From Lacihabitans sp. CS3-21 (GTDB lineage Bacteria > Bacteroidota > Bacteroidia > Cytophagales > Spirosomataceae), in NCBI RefSeq assembly GCF_024343675.1, contig NZ_RJUD01000003.1, positions 186,001-250,000 on the forward strand: DNA of 64,000 nucleotides. Direction: 5' to 3'. Below the pieces are notes generated by a model. The model worked only from the letters and a program-made list of their open reading frames with translations, had not been told where the DNA came from and made no database searches. Below, one piece after another: positions 25,396-34,301 of this stretch; the first letter of the stretch is position 1, and each line of letters opens with the position of its first letter. The translations under genes and the position numbers were made by a program.

Positions 25396-26034
25396 TTATA
25401 AGCTAGTGCTTAGGAAGTTCATAACTTCTTTATAGTTTTTCATGTCAACACCACTTTTCTCAAGAGCAGCACCTACAGTTTTAGAAGTACAAACGATATC
25501 AAATGTAAGGTCACCATTTGGCTTATATGAAGTTGAACCGTTTGTGCCAAATAGTTGAGATTGCATTCTGTAGAATAATTCTACTTGACCAGTTTTGTAC
25601 CCATAATCAAGACGCTCAACAGAATTGTCAAAATCTTTGGTATAAAGAATTGGAAGAGCTTTAAGCGTTTCTCCATTTTTAACAAATACCATGACAAATT
25701 TGTCAGTTGATACCAAAGCATTCGCTATTGCTACACCACCCCATTTGCTAGATACCCCATTGCCAACACCTGTAACGTCAACTTCTTTCCAATCAGTAGC
25801 TTTCACGGTAGCTTGGAAACTCTGAACGTTGGCATTTCCGTTAGTTCCGTTTGTACCATTTACACCATCTTTACCATTGGTTCCATTGGTTCCATTTGTA
25901 CCATTAGTTCCCGCAACGCCTTGAGGTCCAGCTGGTCCGATTGGTCCTTGAATACCTTGATCACCTTTACAAGACCAGAATGAAACAGTTGTAGCTAGTG
26001 CAAAAATTGATAGTAGCTTTACTAATTTGTTCAT
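25396..26034 (-). CDS. Collagen-like (Gly-X-Y) repeat lipoprotein
   Basis: The 212-residue protein has a lipoprotein signal peptide (MNKLVKLLSIFALATTVSFWSC, lipobox Cys at 22). Next come about 15 Gly-X-Y triplets (GDQGIQGPIGPAGPQGVAG, then GTN repeated with GKD and GVN), residues about 24-70. A C-terminal globular domain (residues about 75-212) contains VKATDWKEVDVTGVGNGVSSKW and LFYRMQSQLFG. Collagen-like repeats should trimerise. The DNA of the GTN repeats is near-tandem and could vary in copy number by slippage. It is probably a surface or periplasmic stalk lipoprotein; the role is unknown. Confidence 0.85.
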   Translation of the reverse strand: MNKLVKLLSIFALATTVSFWSCKGDQGIQGPIGPAGPQGVAGTNGTNGTNGTNGKDGVNGTNGTNGNANVQSFQATVKATDWKEVDVTGVGNGVSSKWGGVAIANALVSTDKFVMVFVKNGETLKALPILYTKDFDNSVERLDYGYKTGQVELFYRMQSQLFGTNGSTSYKPNGDLTFDIVCTSKTVGAALEKSGVDMKNYKEVMNFLSTSL

Positions 26035-26169
26035 AATTTTAAGAATTAAGATTTATTTGACTTCGAGATTTTTAGCAATATTATTGAAAATTGAACAACT
26101 TTGCAAGACAATTCAAATGAATATTTATTTTACGGTAATATTTTTTCAAATAACATAATTAAAAACAAA

Positions 26170-26637
26170 ATGGATAAACTGGATTGCCTAAATCAAGTGG
26201 CTGATTTTCATACAACATTTCATCATCCTATAGAAAAAGCCCCTGTAATTCCTGCTCAGAAACGTTGCGAGCTAAGGGTTGAGTTGATTTCAGAAGAGCT
26301 TAAGGAACTGGCTGAAGCTATTCAAAATAATGATATTGTAGAAGTTGCAGATGCTCTTTGCGATATCCAATATGTCTTGTCTGGGGCAGTATTAGAGTTT
26401 GGGCTTGGGGATAAATTCAAAGAATTGTTTGATGAAGTTCAAAGATCCAACATGAGTAAAGCTTGTGCAAATTTAGAGGAGGCTGAGGCAACGGTTGAAC
26501 ATTATTCAAAAAAAGGATTTGAATGTTATTACAAACAAGATGGGCTCAGGTATTTAGTTTACAGAACTGCAGATAATAAGACACTAAAAAATATAAACTA
26601 TTCACCAGCAGACCTAAAATCTATTCTAGGGAAATGA
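26170..26637 (+). CDS. Nucleoside triphosphate pyrophosphohydrolase (MazG-like)
   Basis: The start is the ATG at 26170 (MDKLDCLNQVADFHTTFHHP), giving 155 residues. An in-frame TTG at 26101 is probably not used. The MazG/HisE-type helical bundle is seen in RCELRVELISEELKELAEAI (ExxE metal-binding motif) and NNDIVEVADALCDIQYVLSG (ExxD). It should hydrolyse nucleotide triphosphates to monophosphates, possibly as house-cleaning. Its stop overlaps the pepT start (ATGATGA), so this is the first gene of a three-gene coupled operon. Confidence 0.82.
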   Translation: MDKLDCLNQVADFHTTFHHPIEKAPVIPAQKRCELRVELISEELKELAEAIQNNDIVEVADALCDIQYVLSGAVLEFGLGDKFKELFDEVQRSNMSKACANLEEAEATVEHYSKKGFECYYKQDGLRYLVYRTADNKTLKNINYSPADLKSILGK

Positions 26638-27884
26638 TGAATCAGCTAAAAGAAAATCTCATTTCTCGTTTTTTTAGGTATGTAAAAATTGACACACAAT
26701 CTAATCCAGAAAGTTCGTTGTCGCCATCAACTGAAAAACAGAAGAATTTGGGGAAGAAATTAGTTCAAGAGTTGAAAAGTTTGGGTATTGAGAATGCCGA
26801 AATGGACGAGTTTTGTGTTGTTTATGCCGCTTTAGCTGGTAATTCTGAGAAAGCGGATATTCCAAAAATCATGTTTTGCTCACACATAGATACCTCACCG
26901 GATTGTTCCGGTGCGTTTGTAATGCCAATAATCCATAAAAATTATCAAGGTCAAGATTTGGTTCTGCCAGATGATAATTCCCAGATTATCAGAATGTCTG
27001 AACATCCCGATTTAAAGCATCAGTTAGGAAATGATATCATTACAGCGTCGGGAACCACACTTTTGGGTGCAGATAACAAAGCTGGCTTGGCGGCAATTAT
27101 GACGGCCCTTGAATATTTGACAAAAAAACCTGAAATCAAACATGGAGATATTAAAATCCTTTTTACACCAGATGAAGAAGTAGGAAGAGGAACTGAAAAT
27201 GTAGATTTAAAACGCCTAAACGCTGATTTTGGATATACTATAGATGGTGAAACTTTAGGGTCTATTGAAAATGAAACATTTTCAGCTGATGGTGTCGAGA
27301 TAAAAATATATGGTGTGAGTGCTCACCCTGGTTTTGCGAAAGGTAAAATGGAGAATGCATTGAAGATAGGTGCCGATATCATTGCAGCTTTGCCTAAAGA
27401 AATACTTTCTCCAGAAACTACGGAAGGTAGAAATGGCTTCATTCATCCGACTGATATACAAGGTAATGTGGAGTTTTGTAAGTTGAGCTTTATCATAAGA
27501 GATTTTGATGAATCTGGACTTGTTGAGAAAGAAAAAGTACTCAAAGAAACAGTTGGGAATGTGCTCAAGGCATATAAAAATTCGAGCTTTGAATTTGTTT
27601 TAAAAGAGCAATATCGAAATATGAAATCAGTGCTTGATAATTTCCCACAAGTGACTGGAAATGCTATTGAGGCGATAAAACGAGCGGGAATTGAGCCTAA
27701 ATTGCAGAGCATAAGAGGAGGAACAGACGGTTCTAGGCTGTCGTTTATGGGTTTACCTTGTCCGAATATATTTGCCGGAGAGCATGCATTTCATTCAAAA
27801 TTAGAGTGGGTTTCAGTGCAAGACATGCTCAAAGCGGCCGAAGTTATTGTAAATTTGGCCATAATTTATGAAGAAAAGGCATGA
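26634..27884 (+). CDS. pepT: Peptidase T (aminotripeptidase)
   Basis: The 416-residue M20B peptidase has the zinc and catalytic motifs FCSHIDTSPD (about residue 83), LLGADNKAGLAAI (bridging Asp, about 145), TPDEEVGRGTENVD (catalytic Glu and ligand, about 179), YTIDGETLG and the C-terminal GGTDGSRLSFMGLPCPNIFAGEHAFHSKLEWV. It removes N-terminal residues from tripeptides in the cytoplasm. It overlaps both neighbours by 4 bp; ATG 26637 is an alternative start. Confidence 0.95.
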   Translation: MMNQLKENLISRFFRYVKIDTQSNPESSLSPSTEKQKNLGKKLVQELKSLGIENAEMDEFCVVYAALAGNSEKADIPKIMFCSHIDTSPDCSGAFVMPIIHKNYQGQDLVLPDDNSQIIRMSEHPDLKHQLGNDIITASGTTLLGADNKAGLAAIMTALEYLTKKPEIKHGDIKILFTPDEEVGRGTENVDLKRLNADFGYTIDGETLGSIENETFSADGVEIKIYGVSAHPGFAKGKMENALKIGADIIAALPKEILSPETTEGRNGFIHPTDIQGNVEFCKLSFIIRDFDESGLVEKEKVLKETVGNVLKAYKNSSFEFVLKEQYRNMKSVLDNFPQVTGNAIEAIKRAGIEPKLQSIRGGTDGSRLSFMGLPCPNIFAGEHAFHSKLEWVSVQDMLKAAEVIVNLAIIYEEKA

Positions 27885-28546
27885 CGGAGATTCAAAAAAA
27901 CATTACTAAGCTTCACGAATGTATTCCAGCTGGTGTTAAACTGGTGGCGGTTTCGAAGTTTAAACCCAAAGAGTTACTATTGGAAGCCTATGAAATCGGT
28001 TTTCGGGCATTTGGAGAAAACTATGTGCAAGAGTTGGTAGACAAATATGAAGCTCTACCAAAGGATATTGAGTGGCATTTTATTGGTCATTTACAAACCA
28101 ATAAAGTAAAATATATTGCACCTTTTGTAAGTTTAATTCACTCAGTAGATAGTTTTAAGCTTTTGAAAGAAATAGACAAGCAATCGTCTAAAAATGGGCG
28201 GGTAATTGATTGTTTATTACAGATTTACATTGCCAAAGAAGATTCCAAATCAGGAATGGACAAAACAGAATATTTGCAAATGATAGACTCAGAGGAGTTT
28301 AAATTGCTCAAAAATATCAAAGTAAAAGGATTGATGGGGATGAGTACTTTTACCGATAATATGGATTTGGTTAGAGAAGAATTTCGAAGTTTGAAGGAGC
28401 TTTTTGAACAAACTCGAAGCTTTCATGCTTCTAATTTTTCATTAGAAGAAATTTCGATGGGGATGAGTGGTGACTGGCCATTGGCTGTGGAAGAAGGCAG
28501 CACGATGATAAGAGTTGGCAGTTCTATTTTTGGCAGTCGAAGCTAA
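27881..28546 (+). CDS. YggS/PLPBP family pyridoxal phosphate homeostasis protein
   Basis: The 221-residue protein has the fold-type III alanine racemase-like barrel: VKLVAVSKFKP (PLP-binding Lys), FGENYVQELVDKYEALPKDIEWHFIGHLQTNKVKYIAP and the C-terminal SMGMSGDWPLAVEEGSTMIRVGSSIFG, which binds the PLP phosphate. The family buffers PLP and has no known catalytic reaction. Its ATG overlaps the pepT stop. A tandem AT-rich repeat lies right after its stop. Confidence 0.93.
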   Translation: MTEIQKNITKLHECIPAGVKLVAVSKFKPKELLLEAYEIGFRAFGENYVQELVDKYEALPKDIEWHFIGHLQTNKVKYIAPFVSLIHSVDSFKLLKEIDKQSSKNGRVIDCLLQIYIAKEDSKSGMDKTEYLQMIDSEEFKLLKNIKVKGLMGMSTFTDNMDLVREEFRSLKELFEQTRSFHASNFSLEEISMGMSGDWPLAVEEGSTMIRVGSSIFGSRS

Positions 28547-28548
28547 TT

Positions 28549-28580
28549 AATTTGGTAATGTGATAATTTGACAATGTGAT
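28549..28580. repeat. Tandem 16-bp AT-rich repeat
   Basis: Two adjacent copies AATTTGGTAATGTGAT (28549-28564) and AATTTGACAATGTGAT (28565-28580) differ at two bases. A partial third copy follows. It lies between yggS-like and DUF423 genes. Confidence 0.7.
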
Positions 28581-28649
28581 AAATTGAAAATTACGTCATT
28601 GGGTTTAATTTAAAGATTCTATCAAAATATTAAAAAAAAAAATTAATTT

Positions 28650-29021
28650 ATGAATAAGTTTTTTCTTCTTTCGGGTTCGGTTTTGGGTCTTTTAGGTGTT
28701 GCCATTGGTGCTTTTGGTGCTCATGCTTTGAAAGGAATGTTAGAAGCGGCCGGCCGAGCTGATACTTTTGAAACTGGGGTACGTTATATGTTTTATCATG
28801 CCATAGCCTTGGTACTTGTAGGGATTTTGAGCAAAGAATTTCCTGGGAATACTATCTACTGGAGCGGAAATGCTTTCATTTTGGGTACATTTATTTTTTC
28901 AGGAAGTTTGTTTTTAATTTGTTTCACAGGAATTAATGTATTCGGAGCGGTAGCTCCAATTGGTGGCACCATGCTAATCATAGGTTGGGCTTTGTTGTTT
29001 TGGAGTGTTTTCAAAGGTTGA
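28650..29021 (+). CDS. DUF423 family membrane protein
   Basis: The 123-residue protein has four hydrophobic helices and family motifs GSVLGLLGVAIGAFGAHALKG, TGVRYMFYHAIALV and NVFGAVAPIGGTMLIIGW. DUF423 (YgdD-like) is a small inner-membrane family of unknown function. It is tail-to-tail with the ABC exporter, 2 bp between stop codons. Confidence 0.9.
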   Translation: MNKFFLLSGSVLGLLGVAIGAFGAHALKGMLEAAGRADTFETGVRYMFYHAIALVLVGILSKEFPGNTIYWSGNAFILGTFIFSGSLFLICFTGINVFGAVAPIGGTMLIIGWALLFWSVFKG

Positions 29022-29023
29022 GA

Positions 29024-30859
29024 TTACAATCCCTGCATGGTCACCAATTTGCGATAATACCCATTTTCTTCCTCAAAAAGACTTTGATGGGTGCCTTCCT
29101 CTACCACTTTTCCGTTTTGGATAACATAGATTTTATCAGCATTTTGAATGGTGCTGAGCCTATGAGCGATGACTAGTGAAGTACGATTTTTCATTAAGTT
29201 TGCCAAAGCATCTTGTACAAGTTTTTCTGATTCTGAATCAAGAGCCGAGGTAGCTTCATCCAAAATTAGAATCGGTGGATTTTGCAAAATGGCTCTGGCT
29301 ATAGAAAGTCGTTGTTTCTGTCCTCCGGAAAGCTTTGTACCTCGGTCACCAATGTTGGTTTCGTATCCTTCGGGTTGATTTACAATAAATTCGTGTGCGT
29401 TTGCAATTTTTGCAGCGTTCTGTATTTCCTCCAAACTCGCAATTCTCCCAAAAGCTATGTTATTTAAAATAGAATCATTGTAAAGCATAGGTTCTTGTGT
29501 AACCACCCCAATATGTTCTCTAAGACTTTTTTGACTAATATTTTTGATATTTTGGGTGTCGATCAAAATCTCACCTTTTTGCACATCATAAAACCTAATT
29601 AGTAAGTCGGCTATGGTAGATTTTCCTCCACCTGAAGCCCCAACCAGTGCTATTGTTTCCCCTTTTTTGATTTCCAGACTAATATTTTTCAGAATTTCTT
29701 TGTCTTCAATGTATGAAAATCCAACATTTCGGAATTCTATTTTTGAGTCAAAATTTTTCAAAGTAATGGCATTTTCGTCATCCACTATATCTGCCTTTTG
29801 GTCAATCAATTCCATTACCCTTTGGCCTGAAGCCAAGCCTCTTTGAGCGGTGCTTATGGCTTGGGAAATTTCTTTGGCAGGTCTAATGACTTGAGAAAAT
29901 ATGGCAATGTAGGATATAAAAGTAGAGGCAGTGAGAGATCCAGTACCCTCCAAAATCAGGCTTCCACCAAAATAAAGTAAAGAAGCCACCATACTGATAC
30001 CAATGAATTCTGAGAAAGGATTGGCCATTTCTCTTTTAGATGCATAAGCAAACATGGACTTTCGGTAGGCTGTGTTTTGGTCAAAAAACCGTTTAGAAAT
30101 AAATCCTTCGGCCAGAAAAGCCTTCACTACCCTCATGCTACCAAATCCTTCATCCATTATACTGATGAGATTGCTCAGGCGTTGTTGACTATCGCCAGCA
30201 TTGTGTCTCATTCTTTTTAGAACTATTCCGAGAAAAGCCCCAGTAACTGGAATTACTATTAAAGAAAACAGCGTAAGTTTCCAAGAAATGTAGAAAAGTG
30301 CCACCAAATAGGCCGCCAGTAAAATAAATTCTTTTATGGCCGCGGAAAACGAATTGGCTATAGAATTCTCAACTTCCTGTACATCAGTAGTTATTCTTGA
30401 GATGAGTTCACCTTTTTTTTCATTGGAATAAAAACTCAAATGCAAGTGTAAAGTATGCTCAAAAACCGCCTGACGAAGATTAGCAACCATGTTGGTTTTA
30501 AACCTTTCTAGCAATCTCAAACTAAAATATCTTGAAACATTGGCCACAAAACTAACTCCTAGAATGGTAAAACAGACAAATTTTAAACCGCCGAGTTTGC
30601 CATCAGAAAGTATAGCTTCAGCAAAATATTTCTGATACCAGTCTAATATTTGATAGGTTTCTGGGTTTTTATTGGCCATTTCCACAATGAGGCCATCTGC
30701 CACCTGGCCAAATAGTACATCCAGCAAGGGTTTTAGTAAAACCAAGTTTAAAACACCGAAAACTCCCGCGATTAGAGAAGTAAATACAAAAGGAACCACG
30801 AAACTTCTAAGGCTACCTGCGTATTTTAATATTTTGAAATATATTTTCATTGTTGGCAA
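29024..30859 (-). CDS. ABC exporter, MsbA-like half transporter
   Basis: The 611-residue protein fuses a six-helix exporter membrane domain (residues about 1-330) to an ATPase. The ATPase has Walker A LVGASGGGKSTIADLL (about 400), signature LSGGQKQRLSIARAIL, Walker B PILILDEATSALD and the H-loop IAHRLST. It resembles MsbA-type lipid exporters that flip lipid A cores, but drug export is possible. The start could also be ATG 30850 (MKIYFKILKYAG). A long periplasmic loop between helices 1 and 2 is typical of Bacteroidota members. Confidence 0.9.
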   Translation of the reverse strand: MPTMKIYFKILKYAGSLRSFVVPFVFTSLIAGVFGVLNLVLLKPLLDVLFGQVADGLIVEMANKNPETYQILDWYQKYFAEAILSDGKLGGLKFVCFTILGVSFVANVSRYFSLRLLERFKTNMVANLRQAVFEHTLHLHLSFYSNEKKGELISRITTDVQEVENSIANSFSAAIKEFILLAAYLVALFYISWKLTLFSLIVIPVTGAFLGIVLKRMRHNAGDSQQRLSNLISIMDEGFGSMRVVKAFLAEGFISKRFFDQNTAYRKSMFAYASKREMANPFSEFIGISMVASLLYFGGSLILEGTGSLTASTFISYIAIFSQVIRPAKEISQAISTAQRGLASGQRVMELIDQKADIVDDENAITLKNFDSKIEFRNVGFSYIEDKEILKNISLEIKKGETIALVGASGGGKSTIADLLIRFYDVQKGEILIDTQNIKNISQKSLREHIGVVTQEPMLYNDSILNNIAFGRIASLEEIQNAAKIANAHEFIVNQPEGYETNIGDRGTKLSGGQKQRLSIARAILQNPPILILDEATSALDSESEKLVQDALANLMKNRTSLVIAHRLSTIQNADKIYVIQNGKVVEEGTHQSLFEEENGYYRKLVTMQGL

Positions 30860-30970
30860 AATTAGAAAAGGAATTTTGGATAAACCTTATTTTTTTGATT
30901 TAGGTTTGTATGAAACACGGATTCAATGAATTTCGTGCTTCGAATGGAATTATGTTAGAACACAGATATT

Positions 30971-31981
30971 ATGGATTGGATACGGATTTGTTTTTTATTT
31001 ATAATCTTATTTTTAAGTGGATGTAAATCTGAAAATACGCCTAAATATTTAGGTCGAGCAGTATATTATTGGAAAACAACTTTTGAGTTAAGTCAAAATG
31101 AAAAGTCTTTTTTGCTTGAAAACAAAATCGAAAAAATTTATTTGAGATTTTTCGATGTCGATATGCTTCAAAATGAGGCCATTCCGAAAGGAATAGTGTC
31201 TGTAAAATCAGAGGTAAATCAAGAAATCGTACCTACGGTTTTTATAACCAATCGTGTTTTTGAGAGGTTGAATTATGACCAAATAGAAGTTTTATCAGTT
31301 AAAGTCTTGGGCCAAATTAATAAAGTATTAAGCACGCACAAAGAAATTCAGTTCGATTGCGACTGGACCTTAACTACAAAAAACAAGTATTTTTTCTTTG
31401 TAGAAAAAATCAAGGAGAAATCGCCAAAAAATCTTAGGTTTTCTGCTACCATACGTTTACATCAAATCAAATTTTATGAAAAAACTGGTATTCCACCTGT
31501 TGATGAAGGCGTTTTGATGCTCTATAATACAGGAGATTGGCGAAAGTTGGCCAAGGAAAATTCACTTTTTAATGCTCAGACAACCATGAATTATTTAGAT
31601 AACCTCTCAAAATATCCATTGGAATTGAATTTTGCTTTTCCGTTTTTTCAGCAAGTTTTGGCTTATCGAAATGGGATTTTCTATACTTTTATAAAAAATT
31701 GTACATCTGGTGATATTGAAGCCAATACGGCTTTCGAAAAAATAGAAACAAAAAATCAATTTTTGTGCAAAGATGACGTTCAGTTCAAAAATATTTCTTT
31801 TAGGAAAAATGACATTCTCAAATTTGAAAACTCAGATTTTGAGCAAATAAATAAAACCAAAAACAAAATTTTACAAAAGATAATAGCCCCAAAAACTACA
31901 TTAATTCTTTACCATTTAGATGAAAAAAACCTTTTTAACTTCAGTCAAAGTCAGATTTCAACGTTTTTCTCCCAAAACTAA
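30971..31981 (+). CDS. Lipoprotein of unknown function
   Basis: The 336-residue protein begins with a lipoprotein signal (MDWIRICFLFIILFLSGC, lipobox LSGC at residue 18). The mature part starts KSENTPKYLGRAVYYWKTTFELSQNE and contains IEKIYLRFFDVD, FDCDWT and GVLMLYNTGDW, a pattern reminiscent of TIM-barrel glycoside-hydrolase-like proteins. I do not recognise a named family. It overlaps the next gene by 62 bp in another frame, so the two are co-transcribed. Confidence 0.75.
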   Translation: MDWIRICFLFIILFLSGCKSENTPKYLGRAVYYWKTTFELSQNEKSFLLENKIEKIYLRFFDVDMLQNEAIPKGIVSVKSEVNQEIVPTVFITNRVFERLNYDQIEVLSVKVLGQINKVLSTHKEIQFDCDWTLTTKNKYFFFVEKIKEKSPKNLRFSATIRLHQIKFYEKTGIPPVDEGVLMLYNTGDWRKLAKENSLFNAQTTMNYLDNLSKYPLELNFAFPFFQQVLAYRNGIFYTFIKNCTSGDIEANTAFEKIETKNQFLCKDDVQFKNISFRKNDILKFENSDFEQINKTKNKILQKIIAPKTTLILYHLDEKNLFNFSQSQISTFFSQN

Positions 31982-34298
31982 GACTTTTATAAAGCTATGT
32001 GCAGTGATGGCCATTGTGGCTTGTGGCCCTAGCCCGATGGATTATGCCGAGTATTACTCGCTTTTTTATCCAGAAAATGCCAACACGCCGCCTGCCACAA
32101 AACCCTATTATTTTTCAACGAGTTTCCTGAATGAGGAGCCATATTTTTATGAGGAAACTCCCACTCCCAAAGCTGAAACCGTTGAAGAGACTGAAAACAT
32201 AAACGCTTGGGAAACTTATTTGAAATCAAAGGTGTCACGAGAAGTCATAAAATCATCGCTATATGGTGAGTCCAAATTGAGTCTGTTGGCGTCCAAAGTA
32301 TCTACATTTGATAAAGCAGCCAGTTTATATCTTGTTTTTGCTCAAGAAGCCGAGAGAGCCGCACCACACAAAACCAATTATTGGGACGAAAATCCAGCGA
32401 TTGATTCACTCAAAATTGAATCTTTAATAGAAATGGCTGACTTAGGTTTTCAAAATGCAAGCAATGATTTCTTGAAAGAGAGGTATCTTTTTCAAAAAAT
32501 AAAATTGAGTGGAGAAATCGGTCAATATGATAAGTTAATAGATGATTTTGCTGCCAAATCGTCTCTAATAAAAAGGAAATCCTTCATTTCAAACTGGTCA
32601 AAAAGTCGTGCGGCTGGAGCTACAATGGCTCTTGGAGATACTACCAATGCAGTTTTTATGTTTTCACAGATTTTCAATGATTGTCCATCTAGACGTTCGC
32701 AGGCAGATTTGAGTGTGAGACGATTAGACTCAAAGTTTTTTGAGGAAGCCTTAGAATTAGCGACAAAAAACAATGAAAAGGCCAACGTTTTGGCTTTGCA
32801 GGGTATTCAGCCTTTGCAGGATGGGCTGGGCATTGTTGAAAAAATATATGACTTGAGTCCCAAACATCCACTTTTGGAGTTAGTTTTTGCGAGAGAAATC
32901 AATAAAAACGAAATGGCTTTTTTTGCAGATAAAAACAGTACGGTATACGGAAACTTCGACAATTATTATGATGAAAACTATAAGATTGACCAATCCAAAA
33001 TTGATGATCAAAGAAAAAATGGAGAAACTTACCTTGAAAAGCTTTTGAGTTTTTCTGAGAAATTGAGTTCTGATGGAAAAGTTGAAAATCCGCAATTTTG
33101 GAACTTGTCTTCAGCCTATTTTTTGTACCTAAAAAATGAAAATGGAAGAGCAATGGAGCTTTTGAATGGTATAAAAGTTGATGGAAATCCGAAATTAAAA
33201 AAACAAGTAGAATTCTTGGCATTTGAGTTAATGGATAAAGCACCTTCAGATCAAACTGAGCAAAAAATGCTCAATACAGTTGCTTCTTTTGCAGATATTA
33301 AGGAGTTTCGAGACAACAATTTGCTTTTGAAAATGAGTGAAACATTGGCAAATTATTACCTAAACAAGAAGGAAGATAAGAAAAATGGTTGGTTTTGGTC
33401 ATGTTCAGATGATTCAGATGACGTTCAAGGTAATTTTGTAAAGGCATTTTTGGCCCATAGTATTGCGGCGGGTTCTGATTATGGGACTGGTTATCAAATT
33501 GGTACAACCCACAATGCTTTGATAGATACTTGCTCTATTGATTTTTTGGAAAAATTGATTGCATTTTCGCAAAATAAAGATTTGAATATCAATGATAAAA
33601 AGCTTGTAGAACTTTCTAATCTTGAATTCGATTATATGAATTTGGCTTTGGCTAGAAGACAAGTTTTAGCGTCGGAATTTGAAGCTGCCTCCGAAACTCT
33701 TAAATTAATTCCAGTTCAGACATTGTCAGCAAATGGATTTGATGAAAATTTTGCAAGCGAGGCCAAAGATATTAATTTGGGTAAATCAGCAGTGAAAGAA
33801 ACGCCATTGATTTTTGTGAAGAAACTTGCTGACTTAAAAGCAAAAACCAGCCAAAAAGATGCATCTGCTGCTGATTGGTATGCGTACGGAAAAGGTCTTT
33901 ATAATCTTAGTTACTACGGACAGGCTTGGATATTGACGCAAAGAGGCAAAAGCACCTCGGATTTGGAGTATCAAGATGAAATAAAAACCGATTATTATCT
34001 AACCGAAAACGCTAGAAAGGCCTTTGAAATGGCACTTTCTCTAAAATCGGATAAGGAACTAGCCGCCAAAATCTGTTATGCTGGTGCTCTTTGTGAACGT
34101 AATCAATATTTGGTGAAATATTATTCAGAAAAACCAGATGATTATAATCAGATGGATGCTTATTTGGCCAAAATGAATAAGAATGAACTGCCGAAATACA
34201 GGACTTTCTTTACCAAACTTTGGAAGAATTACCAAGATACCCAATACCAAAAGATGGTCTTGAAAGAATGTGAAACGTACGCCAATTTTGTAAAATAA
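31920..34298 (+). CDS. Large helical lipoprotein of unknown function
   Basis: The 792-residue protein starts at ATG 31920, overlapping the gene before it by 62 bp. The N-terminus KTKTFIKLCAVMAIVACGPSPMDYAEYYSLFYPE has a hydrophobic run and a VAC-G lipobox at about residue 35. ATG 32007 is an alternative but leaves no basic n-region. Most of the mature protein is helical and TPR-like (for example AASLYLVFAQEAERAAP, RKAFEMALSLKSDKELAAKICYAGALCERNQY). It forms an operon with its neighbours and precedes the EamA transporter by 3 bp. The function is not recognised. Confidence 0.72.
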   Translation: MKKTFLTSVKVRFQRFSPKTKTFIKLCAVMAIVACGPSPMDYAEYYSLFYPENANTPPATKPYYFSTSFLNEEPYFYEETPTPKAETVEETENINAWETYLKSKVSREVIKSSLYGESKLSLLASKVSTFDKAASLYLVFAQEAERAAPHKTNYWDENPAIDSLKIESLIEMADLGFQNASNDFLKERYLFQKIKLSGEIGQYDKLIDDFAAKSSLIKRKSFISNWSKSRAAGATMALGDTTNAVFMFSQIFNDCPSRRSQADLSVRRLDSKFFEEALELATKNNEKANVLALQGIQPLQDGLGIVEKIYDLSPKHPLLELVFAREINKNEMAFFADKNSTVYGNFDNYYDENYKIDQSKIDDQRKNGETYLEKLLSFSEKLSSDGKVENPQFWNLSSAYFLYLKNENGRAMELLNGIKVDGNPKLKKQVEFLAFELMDKAPSDQTEQKMLNTVASFADIKEFRDNNLLLKMSETLANYYLNKKEDKKNGWFWSCSDDSDDVQGNFVKAFLAHSIAAGSDYGTGYQIGTTHNALIDTCSIDFLEKLIAFSQNKDLNINDKKLVELSNLEFDYMNLALARRQVLASEFEAASETLKLIPVQTLSANGFDENFASEAKDINLGKSAVKETPLIFVKKLADLKAKTSQKDASAADWYAYGKGLYNLSYYGQAWILTQRGKSTSDLEYQDEIKTDYYLTENARKAFEMALSLKSDKELAAKICYAGALCERNQYLVKYYSEKPDDYNQMDAYLAKMNKNELPKYRTFFTKLWKNYQDTQYQKMVLKECETYANFVK

Positions 34299-34301
34299 GC
34301 T

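Noticed and set aside
26101-26169. N-terminal extension of the MazG-like gene from TTG
   Set aside because: The extension is AT-rich intergenic sequence; the conserved domain begins right after ATG 26170.
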